64,000 nt of DNA, taken from NCBI GenBank assembly GCA_030765055.1, contig CM060953.1:106830685-106894684 (forward strand). The letters run 5' to 3'. Numbering within the stretch: the first letter of the stretch is position 1; each line of letters opens with the position of its first letter. A model generated the notes under the pieces. That model searched no databases and was not told the DNA's origin. It worked only from the letters and a program-made list of their open reading frames with translations. Below, one piece after another: positions 23,915 to 37,171 of this stretch. Source of the stretch: Mantis religiosa. Taxonomy: Eukaryota > Arthropoda > Insecta > Mantodea > Mantidae. The position numbers and the translations under genes were made by a program.

Positions 23915-24642
23915 ATTTTACGTATCATCAGCAATGGATGACTTTGGAGGCTATTCATATGTTTTAAAAGTATATGATTTTATTTACAGCTCCCTACAAG
24001 TCTTTTTCTAGTAAGTTACATTTCCAAGAGCTGAGATGGAGCCTCAGAGATGGAGGCTAATATGAACAAGCCCCAAGACTCCTTCAGTACACGCATGCAG
24101 TACAGGTTCTACAAGGAATAAAAAGTAAAGTGGAAGATATTCAAAATCATAAAGAAATATTCCCTCTAATTAAACATATAGCAACTACTTGAAGAAACAG
24201 AATTAAACCTGCAGATAGTATCTACCTATGAAGATGATTTAAAGATAAAAAAAATTCTTGAAGTTATTACTAATTCTTACTAGTAAATATAAAACATCAA
24301 AGGGTAGTTTAAAATAAAATTGTTACACACTACTTAATAAGAAAATACTTGCATGGATACCTGTTACCAATATTGAAATTTCTATACAATAACCTCACTA
24401 CCACACTACTGGTTTGTTTCCTGCAAGCAGATACCAGAATCCAAGCAGGTACATCAACAGAAGGGGAGGAAAAAAAAAAAAAGACCTTGCAGTTGATCCC
24501 AGCTATTTCTGTCGATAAGTTTTAATGTATGAATCAAGTGCACAGCTAGTTACTAAAAATATTTTCTATTCCATATAGATAGATGGCATCTATGAGTCAT
24601 TGTGAATAATTATATACTCATTTATATATAAATATAAATCAA
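23915..24642. other. no recognised feature
   Basis: AT-rich sequence up to the hAT terminus; nothing recognised. Confidence 0.4.
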
Positions 24643-25115
24643 TAGGGCTCGGATTTTGAAGTAATAAATATTTTGACACAAAAATGCATATTTTATGTTA
24701 CTTTTATGCAAATAACTATGTTCGGATAGTCACATGAATTACATAAAAATCACCTAAAGAAAACCTTTATAAAATAATTTTCACATATTTGCATAAAAGT
24801 ACATAAAAGCAGCAGCAGAATTACTAACAAGTCACTATCCACTTCTTTAATACTCAATTACACAAGGCAGACGATTCAATTTGTTATTAATTGTTGGAAG
24901 AACTGATACGTTAGCTTTAGTATCCCTATTGTATGAAGAAAATATAAACATCCTGCTTTCCTTGGTATTGTGTATTACTCGACAGAGCGTTGAAGCGTAT
25001 TGACTTTCAGCGCTGCGATGGTCCCTTATCGGGTCTTATCTGGTCGATTAGAAGACTGAAATATTATTAAGTTGGTGTACAGTAAGTTATGAAACACAAA
25101 TAGAGCGACAGGAAG

Positions 25116-25628
25116 CTACGTGTGTTTATATGATATGTTTTCTCGCGCCTGGCGATATATGACAACATTGCTGTCCAGAGGACATGAACAGAGGATACAT
25201 ACATACAACCGACTCAGCGTATATGTGCGATAAGCTGAGGTAAACATCTCTGTGTTGTGAATTTTTACCGATACGTCTTCTCGCTTTGCCATGTAGTAAT
25301 AATTGCTTGGTATAATAGTATTGTTAATGAGCTCGCAGGATAACGGGAATTCATCCACTGCCATATTGTACTTGAAATAAATAAACACTGTTATCGCTTT
25401 CCCCACGCGGCTGTTGTGTGTTTCAAATGGGAAGGTGTTTGTCCCTGAGCGCTGCGCTGCTAGGTGAGCAACCAATCGGATTCCTGCGGTGTTGTCATAT
25501 TGCATTCCCGCTAAGTGGTGTTTGAGGAGCGCCAACCTAATCAATCTGTATGAAAAGTAATACAAGTAATCGTGTGCAGCAAATATGCTGCCGAACTTAA
25601 GGATATTTTCACCTGTATTGTCAACCAT
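25116..25628 (-). CDS. unexplained 170-residue open frame inside the hAT element
   Basis: Open frame on the strand opposite the transposase, from the ATG at 25628 (MVDNTGENILKFG) to 25116. It lies in the GC-richer 5' part of the element. I recognise no domain. It may be chance, or an antisense trace of a 5' exon. It is listed because it is long for this AT-rich sequence. Confidence 0.2.
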   Translation of the reverse strand: MVDNTGENILKFGSIFAAHDYLYYFSYRLIRLALLKHHLAGMQYDNTAGIRLVAHLAAQRSGTNTFPFETHNSRVGKAITVFIYFKYNMAVDEFPLSCELINNTIIPSNYYYMAKREDVSVKIHNTEMFTSAYRTYTLSRLYVCILCSCPLDSNVVIYRQARENISYKHT

Positions 25629-25857
25629 GTGGTAGAGTTATAAAAGTAGACCAACGTTCCCAGCTTACAACCTTTAAGTGGTAACATAAGGCAGCCGTTT
25701 CGCACTTTATAAAAAAGCAACGTTTTATTAATGACCGTCGCCAAGTACTTCAGCTTCTAAATATTTAGTGTATTGTGAGCATTTGTGCAGAGCATTAGTT
25801 TCAGCGAACATACTCGTCTCGAAAGTAAACTAACCCCAGTTTAAAACTTTCCTGGAA

Positions 25858-27460
25858 AAATATACAAATATTGACACACCTGAAGAATCAACATTTTTCT
25901 TAAATATTAGCTTCCCAATTGCTACGAAGAAACTGTGACGTATATGCGCAAAATTTGTGCTATGGAAAAACATGGATGAGCATAGATGAAACTATAGATT
26001 CTACTGGCAGGAAAATTGAAAATATTGTTATAGGGGTATTAAAAATTATTCTGAAATTTCAAACTCATATTTTCTGCTGACCAGCCAAACCATCTGAGTG
26101 TTGCAAAATTATTGAATGAAGCAATGCTGACATTGTGGCCAAATGGCGTGCCATATGACTATGTTTTGCTATTTTTACTGTTGCTGCACCATATATGGAA
26201 AAGGCGACAACAGGACTTGCAGTTATCCTAAAATGATTCCTTTTACATGTGCATGAATTGCATGGTATATGTGAGGAAATTAGAGTCATGTTTCCTAGCA
26301 TAGAAAAATTTATTTCTAATGGCAAAAAAGCATTCATCAAATCACCAAAAAAGGATTGACATTTTTCACAATAAAAATCTTTTAGCTGCCAAAGTGCGGG
26401 CGCTACGGACCCCTAGCACTCGTGGTACCTCTGACGTTACTAATGGAACCTCGGGCCGAACAGCCGAGCCCCTCCCGAATGGGAGTTGTTCGGAATGGGT
26501 TGGTCTCGAGGGGGCAGTGGTTCCCGTTAGCCCACGGGCAAATGGGTACCTCCGGTCAGGTCGCCAGGGCCGCCCGGAGGGGGTTGCGGGAAGCCATTAA
26601 GTATCCCGGGTACTAGCCTGCATAGCTAGTAGAAGGTGTGCTAGATCACCAGGCGGCCCCACCGAGGTCATATCGGTAGTCTGCACATTGATGTAGACGC
26701 GCGTAAGTGGCGTATCCACTTCCATCCCGTCTTGAGTACAAGCGGGGGGGCTTTTTAGACTCCAGATATTGCCCTGTGGAAATAGCCCCGGAGTTCGCTC
26801 CCGGGTAGAAAGAGGCCCGGGTCTTGTTCCTACGGGTTCCAGGCTAATGGGAGTAGAACCTCTGGACTTAACTTAACTTAACTCCTGCACCTGTGGTGAC
26901 TCGCTGGGGAATATGGTTGATCGCAGTTCAATATTAAGCACAAAACCTGGATGATTTTGCTGCTGTCCTAACTGAATTTAATTGTAAAGATGCCAGTTAA
27001 ATTAAACATTTCCAAGAAATGTTAAGTAACAGTGTGCTAAGAAATGACAACATACATTTCTGCAAATCTGTGATGACTTTCTGTGATTCCAAAAAGAAAC
27101 TCGACTCGGTAGGAATGCCTTTGAGAGAAGCAGTTCAAGTAGTTCAGCGTGTGGAAAAATCACTGGATGTTCTTTCTGGTCCTGCAGCACAAAATTTAAA
27201 AACAAAATGCAAGGTCGTGTTGGAAAATAATAGTGCATTTAATATAATGTGTAAAATTTCAAATGTGTTGGATCGGCAATATGAGGAAATCATTCATGTG
27301 AGTATGAGTAACATTCCATATTATAATTACCCCAGACTTCTTATGATGTGGAGTGATCATTTTCGAAATTCAAGACACTTCTTCGTGATAATTGTCAATC
27401 CTTCTGAAAGCAAACTTGAGGGAGCACGCGGTCGTATACTGTAACTACAGTGTCTGATGA
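25858..27460 (+). pseudogene. hAT transposase (CGGBP1-like family), broken and interrupted
   Basis: The plus strand encodes WMSIDET, DSTGRKIENIVIGVLK, then, after the retroposon at 26384-26884, PAPVVTRWGIW. Next comes the C-terminal part in a 141-residue open frame (27019-27444) with VGMPLREAVQVVQRVEK and a hAT-type end reading YNYPRLLMMWS. The expected middle block with DGAPYM-type residues is decayed. There are many stops, so it is not functional. Family placement rests on the order of motifs. Confidence 0.7.
26384..26884 (+). mobile_element. GC-rich retroposon, unknown family, copy 1
   Basis: About 500 bp of GC-rich sequence from GCTGCCAAAGTGCGGG to GTAGAACCTCTGGAC, ending in ACTTAACTTAACTTAACT. 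It matches 34917-35446 along its length, with local differences. It sits inside a hAT transposase remnant. No tRNA-type promoter or ORF was recognised, and no clean target duplication was seen for this copy. Confidence 0.8.
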
Positions 27461-27623
27461 TCCCTTCCAAGATAGATATCTGGTGAGTACCACGAACATT
27501 TCTATTAGATCAGCCATTCATATCTTTTAGAAAATATTTTATTTGTTTTGGCACCTACTTTTTACGTTTTGGCACATATTTTTATTATATCTATCACCTA
27601 AAACCCCAAGCCCTATAAATTAA

Positions 27624-28179
27624 CATGCAGAAATGGTAATCGTAGAAAGCCAAAGGCAAGTTTACAAAAAATGCCAATAGTTACTAAGCTTTCAAATATG
27701 TTATCAAATTCTTAGAATTTAACAACATTTTTATTCATAATTATTTCAAATTATTAGAAGTGTGTATCTGTGATAAAATTTAAAAACCCTTCCGACTGCC
27801 TGGTTACCGTCTGCCAGGACTTCTGCAAGTCTGGTAGATAATTAAAGAACCCGAAGATGTGCCACGAAATGGACTATGGCAACACATGTCGGACCAACTA
27901 CACAGTAGCCGAAGAGGCGCAGGGTCCTCCTTAAAAAGTTTTAACCGTACCTAAAATTGCAGAGATCAATATGCAATCGGCCAAAAAGTCTCTTCACGAA
28001 AAGAAGCTACCCAGTTAGATGGAATGTCCTTTACTAGCCTTAACGTTTCCTTCCCCTGCTCTTTCCGCCAGCATGTTTGCACCGGTGAGCTTAAAGTTTT
28101 CTAGCGTTGCATGAGATGTAATCCTGGGTTCTGTAGTGCTACCGTTGCAGCCAAAGTGGCACTATTTCCGCCATGTAAT
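27624..28179. other. probable decayed LINE 3' sequence, unassigned
   Basis: Follows the hAT element. On the minus strand it would be downstream of the RNase H-like fragment at 28180-28490, but no motif can be named. Confidence 0.25.
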
Positions 28180-28490
28180 CCGATATTTCATTCCCTAGCA
28201 AATCAACGTCGCCAGGAAACCATACGCACGACGTTAACGCTGGAGGCGCGTAGCATGTAGGGCCCTCTGGTTATTTTGTACAGTAGCGTGGTGGTTGTAT
28301 CTCTCATAAAGGCTCTTACAGTTCACTAAGGAATCACTGAAAAAGAGTCAGTTATTCAGTTAACATTACAAAATCAGTCAGTATATACGTAAATTCTGCA
28401 CTATAAATGAAACGTTTACTATAAAGAGTGTGTGGTTCTATTCCAAACATAGGTACATCCAAGACCCTTCGACCTCTTAGATCCGTTGGT
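28180..28490 (-). pseudogene. RNase H-like fragment of a LINE
   Basis: The minus strand shows TDSFSV, KSLYERYNHHATVQ and LPGDVDLLGNEISDYMAE. This resembles the end of an RNase H domain in I/R1-type LINEs (WVPGH.G..GNE.AD). It has frameshifts. It probably belongs with the reverse transcriptase remains at 30.4-32.1 kb, with the TTA array between. Confidence 0.45.
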
Positions 28491-29022
28491 GTTGATCAAG
28501 TTTCCGTAATTATAGCCTGTATTCTTTTAAAAAGGTGTGGATACTAGACGTAGGTATCGTAGACTATAATATTCGCAAAAGATAAAGGCAGCTTGCCTTT
28601 CCTACCAGCGCTGCCGCATGTGGTACACGCATCTCACGCGCCTGAACTGTGACTCATTAATTATGCTCAGATAAATATTTGAAAATGGCAGATGCCGATA
28701 TAATAGAAATAATTTTATTTTCTGTTCATAACTGTACAAAAACCCTGTCTACACAATACCTACTTAGAACGCGAACGATGCACGTTTTATCTTTTTTTTA
28801 TGGTGACCCAGAATCGTTAAGCCTGAAAAACAACAACATTCCATCCTGACAACACTTATCTCAAGCATAAATAAACAGTGTACCCACCTACTGCACGCAG
28901 TTTGAAACAGACCGAGTTAATGTTCAGATCGTTTTCAGAGTAGGGTTGTTATTTTGTTAAAGTGAAGGCATCGTTAAGTCGTGGATAGAACTCCAAAAGA
29001 AATATTGTTAACATTGCATTAA
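28491..29022. other. no recognised feature
   Basis: Sequence between the RNase H fragment and the TTA array; nothing assignable. Confidence 0.35.
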
Positions 29023-30954
<1,932 letters not shown>

Positions 30955-31860
30955 TTCTAGATGCGAAATACGTCGATATTGCAGAGTGGGTTCTGCCAAT
31001 TTGACATGAAGTTTACAACTGGGCTAATTGGTAAAGCTCCGATAGATCTACAAATGTCACTATTATGGACAGTGTTGAGTCTTTCCAGTAAAGATAGTCG
31101 TGCTGAGTAATAAATGATACATCCATAATCTATTTTGGATCGAATCAATACGCTGCAAAGTGGTCCGATGCGCTCCCTAAGTTTCGCCAATTCATATCCG
31201 CAAGTTACTCAGAGAATGTACTTCCATCTGCGGTATACAAAATGGTCAACTAAGTTTCCTATCGAAGATCAAGAAGAATTCGTCTCATTTGCGAATGGAA
31301 GTAAATCTGGACCGACCCGAAGCGTGATTATCGTTTCCTACGGCGCCAGCAGTTAACGCACATGAACCATTCACTTGAGAAATGGAAGTTGTTTTCAGAG
31401 CTCCCATCTCGGAAATTATCTAAACTCTGCTAAGAATGGCGTGTAAAAACTACTTATGTTGAGAAGTACAATGTAAGACATCCATGAGGAGGCATGAACA
31501 AACCCCTGGAAGATCACATTTTTAGATTCAGTCATTTCCTATAACAGTGTTACACTTAGTACTGACATCTGAGGCAATCCGTTCTCCTGGAAAAAATCCA
31601 TGTAGTCTGAACGTACCCCTACTAAGAAAAGGCGGTCATTCATAAACTCCTGAACGAAAAGTGCCGTTAATATACAGCGACCGACTAAATTTAAAAGATT
31701 ATAGAGGAGTATTGGAGGAATAGTTCGATATAGGACACCTATGGTCTCAGGGCACATGATTCTGCACAATAAGCCGAAGTAAATTTGGAATAATACGCCA
31801 CTGATACCACCTAAATGGTATAGGCATGCATTTGTTACACTTCCGGAAAGCACTTTTCAT
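30955..31860 (-). pseudogene. LINE reverse transcriptase, broken
   Basis: The minus strand in order gives ENGLPQMSVLSVTLL (usual GVPQGSVLS), then ENNFHFSSEW (a GFxFS-type motif), then LCSVLIRSKIDYGCIIYY and ALPISPVV. This is the order of a Jockey/R1/I-type reverse transcriptase from palm to C terminus. Several stops and frameshifts. Confidence 0.65.
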
Positions 31861-32057
31861 TCCCTGAAGATGAGAGCTACATTGATTGGCTCTTGAAAGC
31901 TTGGATATCTTTCCAGAATTCAGCTCGCTGATAGTCCGACAGAAGATATTTTCATATTGCTTCCAGGAAAGCTTCAAATCATAGTTTACTCCCAGAAACT
32001 GTAAACACATGGGCGGCTCAGTGCTAAGATCAGCGACACTAATTTCGAAGTTCAAGC
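31861..32057 (-). pseudogene. misplaced reverse transcriptase segment
   Basis: The minus strand gives LQFLGVNYDLKLSWKQY, a motif normally found after the palm region. Here it lies upstream of it, so it is probably from another LINE copy or a rearrangement. Confidence 0.45.
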
Positions 32058-33061
32058 CCTGTCAAGTGTTCATACTTATTATTTTTTATATGTACCTAGC
32101 TATTTTCTTTCTTAAAATTGTTTGTAAAAGATATATGATACTGCAGCACTCATTTTGTTATTACTGCTGCTGTTAAATGTAATGAAACAAATCAAACAAA
32201 TTAAGCTTTGATACTAAAATTAAGTTGTTGTTAGTGGTAAGGGATTTTGATATTAGTTCATCAGTTTAATGATACATTGAATAGATAAGACAAAGTTTTG
32301 GATGCAGAAAAAAAGAAACATTTACATATTATAATTAATTACAAAATAAAAGAGATAAATAATGGTAATATAAATAGTAAACAAAAGTAATGATAAAGAA
32401 GAACTAAGAAGTTAACATATAAATGAACATTGTTTCGAATGCAGTGATAGGTTATAAGACATATTTGAATACAGCATCAGAACCGTTGATGGAGGTACGC
32501 CAAAATTAGTAATAAAGTATATGTGATAAGCATATTTTAAACAATTAATATTGAGTTTTAAGCAGTAAAACTTTATACAAAACGTGAATTCTGTCTTTCA
32601 AACACCTGCGCATACCCTGAAGGTTAAAATTCTCATAGCTCTGCCGAGCAAGCCTGGGAATAAAAACTGATGCTGGTGGCACCTTCGAGATTTTTATCGA
32701 CGGGATCGCACAAAGAGAATGCATCATACTGGCTTCCAACTGAGGGGCTTTGAAAGAAAGAAACGGCGAGAATTTTATCTTAGCTGCAACGTGTAATTTC
32801 GAAAGATAAAACGATAAGGACTTCAGGTAAATTCCAATGTGAGACGCTAAAAGTAAAGAGACGATTAGAATTTCAAGAAAGCTTACCGGGAACTTCGTAA
32901 GTAAAAGACGATTAGAACTTCAAGTTAGCTGCATCGTTGGAATCCAAAAGAAGAAAGACAACCAGAACTTCAATCATCGAACCTGGGAGTAACAACAGAG
33001 AACGTCTAGTGTGGCGGAACAAAAGGTAAAGTGAGAAAATTTTTCTTTAAGAGAACGTATC
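32058..33061. other. possible gypsy leader, no 5' LTR seen
   Basis: From about 32760 the sequence has three imperfect copies of a unit with GACGATTAGAAYTTCAA and could be an untranslated leader before gag. I found no match to the 3' LTR upstream. The first 700 bp is AT-rich and unassigned. Confidence 0.3.
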
Positions 33062-34330
33062 AACATGAGAAACGGAAAAATTATAGGTCAGGATTTCCAG
33101 GAAAATATGGAAACTCAGAACATAGAAGATTGTAATGGTGTACAGGAGAGTAATGAAAATGTATTTCAATCAGGAGAATACAGCAGAAATATAAGTAGTT
33201 TAGAACTACAAGTAGTACAAAGTCATAGAAGTAGGGAACTGCATATAGCTAATTCAGAAATGCAAGGAACCATACCAGGATCCATCATGGAAATGTTCAA
33301 AATTCTTTAAAAAGTCATCGGGGAAAGATAAAGGAAAATAATAAGTCTTTAAGAACAGATTTGTTAGGAAAGATAGAAGAAACCAATAGGTGTTTGAGAA
33401 CAGATTTAGGGGTGAAAATAGGAAACCTAGACAAGAAGACAGAGAATAATAAGCGGCAAGCGGATGGGTCAAGTGGACGAGCGCATTAAAGACCTAGAGG
33501 GGAAGGCCGACAATAACATCAAATGCCTCGAAGACCTGGTTAACCGCGTTATCAACCTGGAAGGAAAGGCCAACAGCAGTCAAGTCTCTGAACGACATGG
33601 TGGAGGACGTCGTCGGCAGGAGGTTAAAGGAGTTGAAGGCCGACGCGCCGGGGCGTGACACAACATCGGCGCGCATCAAACCTCCGATATATGACGGCGC
33701 GTCGACGTTCGAGGTCTTCCACCGCCAGTTCGACACGGTGGCCAGGCATAAAAGTGGTCACCGGAGGAAGAGGCCGCACAGCTAATAGCCAGCCTCCAGG
33801 GACGGGCCGCGGAAGTACTAAACGCGGTCCAGACAGCGGCGGCTCCCAGGGATATCTGGGAGGCCCTGGAGAAACGTTTCGGGAACCACCGTCCAGCCGC
33901 AGCCTACCGCAGTCAGCTGAAGATAAGGTCGCAGCAGCCAGGGGAGACGCTGCAGGAGTTCGCTCTGGCGATTGAGCAGCTGGCTAGCAAGGCCTTGGTT
34001 GACCTTCCACCAGAGTTCGTATCCCGGGAAGCCGCATATACCTTTGTCGACGGGGTACGAAACACCGAGATACGTCAGCGCCTAATGCTCGGTGACTACA
34101 CAACCACCCACGAGGCGCTGACGGCAGATTTGAGGAGGGAGGCGACCAAGATGACGGCTATACCGACGTCGAGAACGAGGAGTGTCGGCTACACTGGAGA
34201 AAGAAGGACAGCTGAGGGACGCCGGCGAAGACCTAGTGGCCTGTGTTGGGGATGTGGACAGCCAGGACACCTAGAGAGAGACTGCCGACACCAGAAAGCT
34301 CAGCCGGAAGAACGAGTAAGGCCCGGCGTT
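33062..34330 (+). pseudogene. gag: gypsy gag
   Basis: The N-terminal part (33062-33450) is AT-rich and coil-like (MRNGKIIGQDFQENME, KIKENNKSLRTDLLGKI). From about 33455 the sequence becomes GC-rich and matches the Gag coil of the element at 18 kb (QVDERIKDLEGKADN). Next come the capsid-like region (PPIYDGASTFEVFHRQF; later LVDLPPEFVSREAAY) and the zinc knuckle CWGCGQPGHLERDC at about 34240-34281. The frame shifts near 33480, 33590, 33760 and 33975. Confidence 0.8.
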
Positions 34331-34916
34331 GCGAGTAGCACGTCGGCGCCGTCCACGCCATCTCCTCGAGTGACACTGCGCGCCATCAGCCGGAGGATGG
34401 ATGACTGCCTCATCGCGGACGGCTGGGTGAGAGGGAAGCTGTGCCGCGTACTGGTCGACATCGGAGCAGCAGTGACGGTCATCAGACCTGACATAGCCAA
34501 GGGTTTGCCGACAAGGAAGCCGAGCCAACCATACCAGCTGATGACGGCATCGGGCGACACCTTGCCTGTGGAGAAGGACGCTCTGCTGAAGTTGACCTTA
34601 GGACGAAGTGCCGTACGTCTGTCAGTGTTCGTCGCTAAGGTCGCTAAGGTGGCTGAGGAGGTGATTCTGGAAATGGATACGCTCAGGAACCACGAGGCGA
34701 CGGTCGACGTCGACAGGAAGGTCCTGCAGCTCAACAGAGAAGAGGTTATACTCCGTCAACCCGAAGAGCGCCTTGTAATCTGCAGGGTCGTCTTGAACGA
34801 GGACGTGATTATCCCCCGCGAGGAGCGAGGTAGTGGTGACGGCACGACTGGGAGGCCACAGAACCAGGAACATAATGCTGGACCAGAAGACAACTGTGCA
34901 CGGACTCTGTGTAGCC
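34331..34916 (+). pseudogene. gypsy protease region
   Basis: Continues the frame of the zinc knuckle. The protease motif reads VDIGAAVTVIRPD where active aspartic proteases have D-T/S-G, so the catalytic triplet carries Ile in place of Thr. GWVRGKLCRVL precedes it. The frame runs into the retroposon insertion at 34917. Confidence 0.75.
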
Positions 34917-35446
34917 TCCCGTAGGGGAGGGGATCCGTCCCCTTGAGCTGCCAAAGTGCGGGCGCTGCGGACCCTTAGCACTCGTGGTACCTCTGACGTT
35001 ACTAGAGGAACCTCGGGCCGAACATCTGAGTCCCTCCTTCGGGAGTTGTTCCGATTGGGATGGCTTCGAGGGGGCAGTGTGTTCCCGATACCCGTGGGAA
35101 TCGGGTACGTCTTCGAACGGGGTTGAGGGAAGCCATTAAGTTTCCGGGTACTAGCCTGCTAAGCTAGTAGAAGGTGTGCTAGATCACCAGGCGGCCCCAC
35201 CGAGGTCATATCGGTAGCCTTCACCTTGAGTGTTGACGCGCGTAAGTGGTGTATCCACTTCCATCCCGTCTTGTGTCCCTAGGACCAGATGGGGGGGCTT
35301 GTTAGGTAACTAGGTCTCTCCCTACGGATAGCCCCACAGAGGATGCCGAGCGCCCTTTGGGACAGCTCGGATACTCCCTGGTTGAAAGAGGCCCGGGTGT
35401 TGTTCCTACGGGTTCAAGGCTAATGGGAGTAGAACCTCTGGACTCA
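34917..35446 (+). mobile_element. GC-rich retroposon, unknown family, copy 2
   Basis: 530 bp flanked by a perfect 13-bp duplication ACTCTGTGTAGCC (34904-34916 and 35447-35459), so it was placed by target-primed reverse transcription. It begins CCCGTAGGGGAGG and ends CCTCTGGACTCA. It matches 26384-26884 over its main body and has about 30 bp more at the 5' end. No ORF or clear pol III promoter. Confidence 0.9.
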
Positions 35447-35459
35447 ACTCTGTGTAGCC

Positions 35460-37160
35460 AAGGCATTGTTGCCGTGCCAAGAGGAGGTGCCAGATAGAGA
35501 CTGCTAAATCCAACGGACGCCGATCACGACGTCCAGGCTGGGATGGAGTTGAAACGTGCGAGCCCGTGGTAAGCGTAACAGCAATCGACAAGACACAGGA
35601 GCCGGTGCCGACGCAACACCTGGGGCCCCGGCTAGAAAGGCCTACTAGAGATTGCGGCCGACCACCTGACCGCAGAGCAGCTGCAGAAATTTCGACTACT
35701 GCTGAGACGATACCAGCGCGTCTTCAGCCAAGGCGACAGTGACTACGACCGCACGGACAAAGTGGTTCACCGCATCGACACCAGAGACGCCCGGCCTATA
35801 CGGCAACCACCTAGACGCGTTCCGCTGGCGAAGCAAAGGGGGGGTACGAGACATGCTGGAGGACATGAGATCCAGGGGAGTGATTGAAGAGTCTGACAGC
35901 CATTGGTGATCCCCTGTAGTCTTGGTGACGTAGAAGAACGGCGAGCTACGCTTCTGCGTAGACTACAGGAAGCTGAACGCTGTCACCCGGAAGGATTGTT
36001 TCCCCTTACCCCGGATTGACGACACCCTGGACACGCTGGCTGTTGCGCAGTGGTTCTCGACCCTGGACCTGAAGTCGGGCTACTGGCAGGTACCTCTAGA
36101 CCCGAGAGACAAGGAAAAGACCGCATTCTCGACAGGCCCAAGGCTTTGGTAGTTCACAGTTATGCCGTTTGGCCTCTGTAATGCACCAGCTCTCTTCCAA
36201 CGCCTCATGAAGTCAGTGATGAGAGAACTGACTTACGACGCCTGCCTGCTATACCTGGTCGACATCATCATCGTCGGTAAGACTTTTGAAGACCATCTCG
36301 AGAATCTGAGTAAAGAGCTACAGCGACTGTAGGCGACCAACCTGAAGCTGAACGCGAAGAAGTGCCAATTGTTCCGCAAGGAAGTGAACTATCTGGGCCA
36401 CAGGGTCTCGGCAACCAGAGTGGCCACAGACCCGTAGAAGACACAGGCTGTGAGAGATTGGTCTAGCCCAATGGATAAGGAGTTGCGCAGTTACCTGGGG
36501 TTGTGCAGGTATTAGCGACGCTTCATGAAGGGGTTCTCCAACATCGCCAAAACCCTCACCCGCCTGACAGAGGACCCGCCTTATGTGTTCACGGAGGATG
36601 CCAAAGACGCTTTCCCACCTGAGAAGACCCTGTGCAGTGCTCCTATTTTGGGTTTTCCACAACCAGTGGCGCCTTCATTGTGGACACCGACGACAGCGAC
36701 CATTGCATTGGAGGCGTCCTATCGCAGATCCAGGATGGCCATGAGAAGGTGATAGCCTACTAAAGCAAGACGCTATCCAAGGCAGAAAAGAACTGCTGCG
36801 TCACCCGACGAGAATTACTGGCGGTAGTAAAGACCTTGGAGCACTTCCACAAGTACCTGTACGGTCAGCCACTCCACCTGAGGACTGACCATTCCGCCCT
36901 AACCTGCCTATTGAGCTTTAGCCACCTGGAAGGCCAGACAGCACGTTGCGTCCAGAGGCTGCAGAAGTACAACTTCACCTTGGAACATCGCAGAGGGAAG
37001 AGCCACGATAATGCAGACGCTATGTCCCGAAGACCCTGTCCAGCATTTTGTGGCCAGTGCACAAGAGTGGAAGAGAAGGAGCTTGCCGCAGCATTCCGAG
37101 TAGTCACGGCAGTATCTGCGGATGGCTGGGATAGCGCAGGCCTGAGGAGGGAGCAGCTGT
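35460..37160 (+). pseudogene. pol: gypsy reverse transcriptase and RNase H
   Basis: The early part reads TAEQLQKFRLLLRRYQRVFS and VVHRIDTRDARPIRQPPRR. The polymerase then continues in broken frames with LRFCVDYRKLNAVT and YLVDIIIVGK, where YLDD is expected (one catalytic Asp is lost to Val). RNase H follows with IVDTDDSDHC, HFHKYLYGQPLHLRTDHSAL and HRRGKSHDNADAMSRRP. Many stops. Confidence 0.85.
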
Positions 37161-37171
37161 AGGACGCAGAT

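Larger units (their letters stand above)
24643..27615 (+). mobile_element. hAT element with both termini and 8-bp target duplication
   Basis: The left end TAGGGCTCGGATTTTG and the right end (read on the minus strand) TAGGGCTTGGGGTTTTAG are imperfect inverted repeats. They are flanked by TAAATCAA (24635-24642) and TAAATTAA (27616-27623), an 8-bp duplication with one change, the size used by hAT. Inside lies a broken transposase and a later GC-rich retroposon insertion at 26384-26884. Confidence 0.8.

Noticed and set aside
34271..34981. Minus-strand frames across the gypsy protease region
   Set aside because: Shadows of the plus-strand gag-pol frame.
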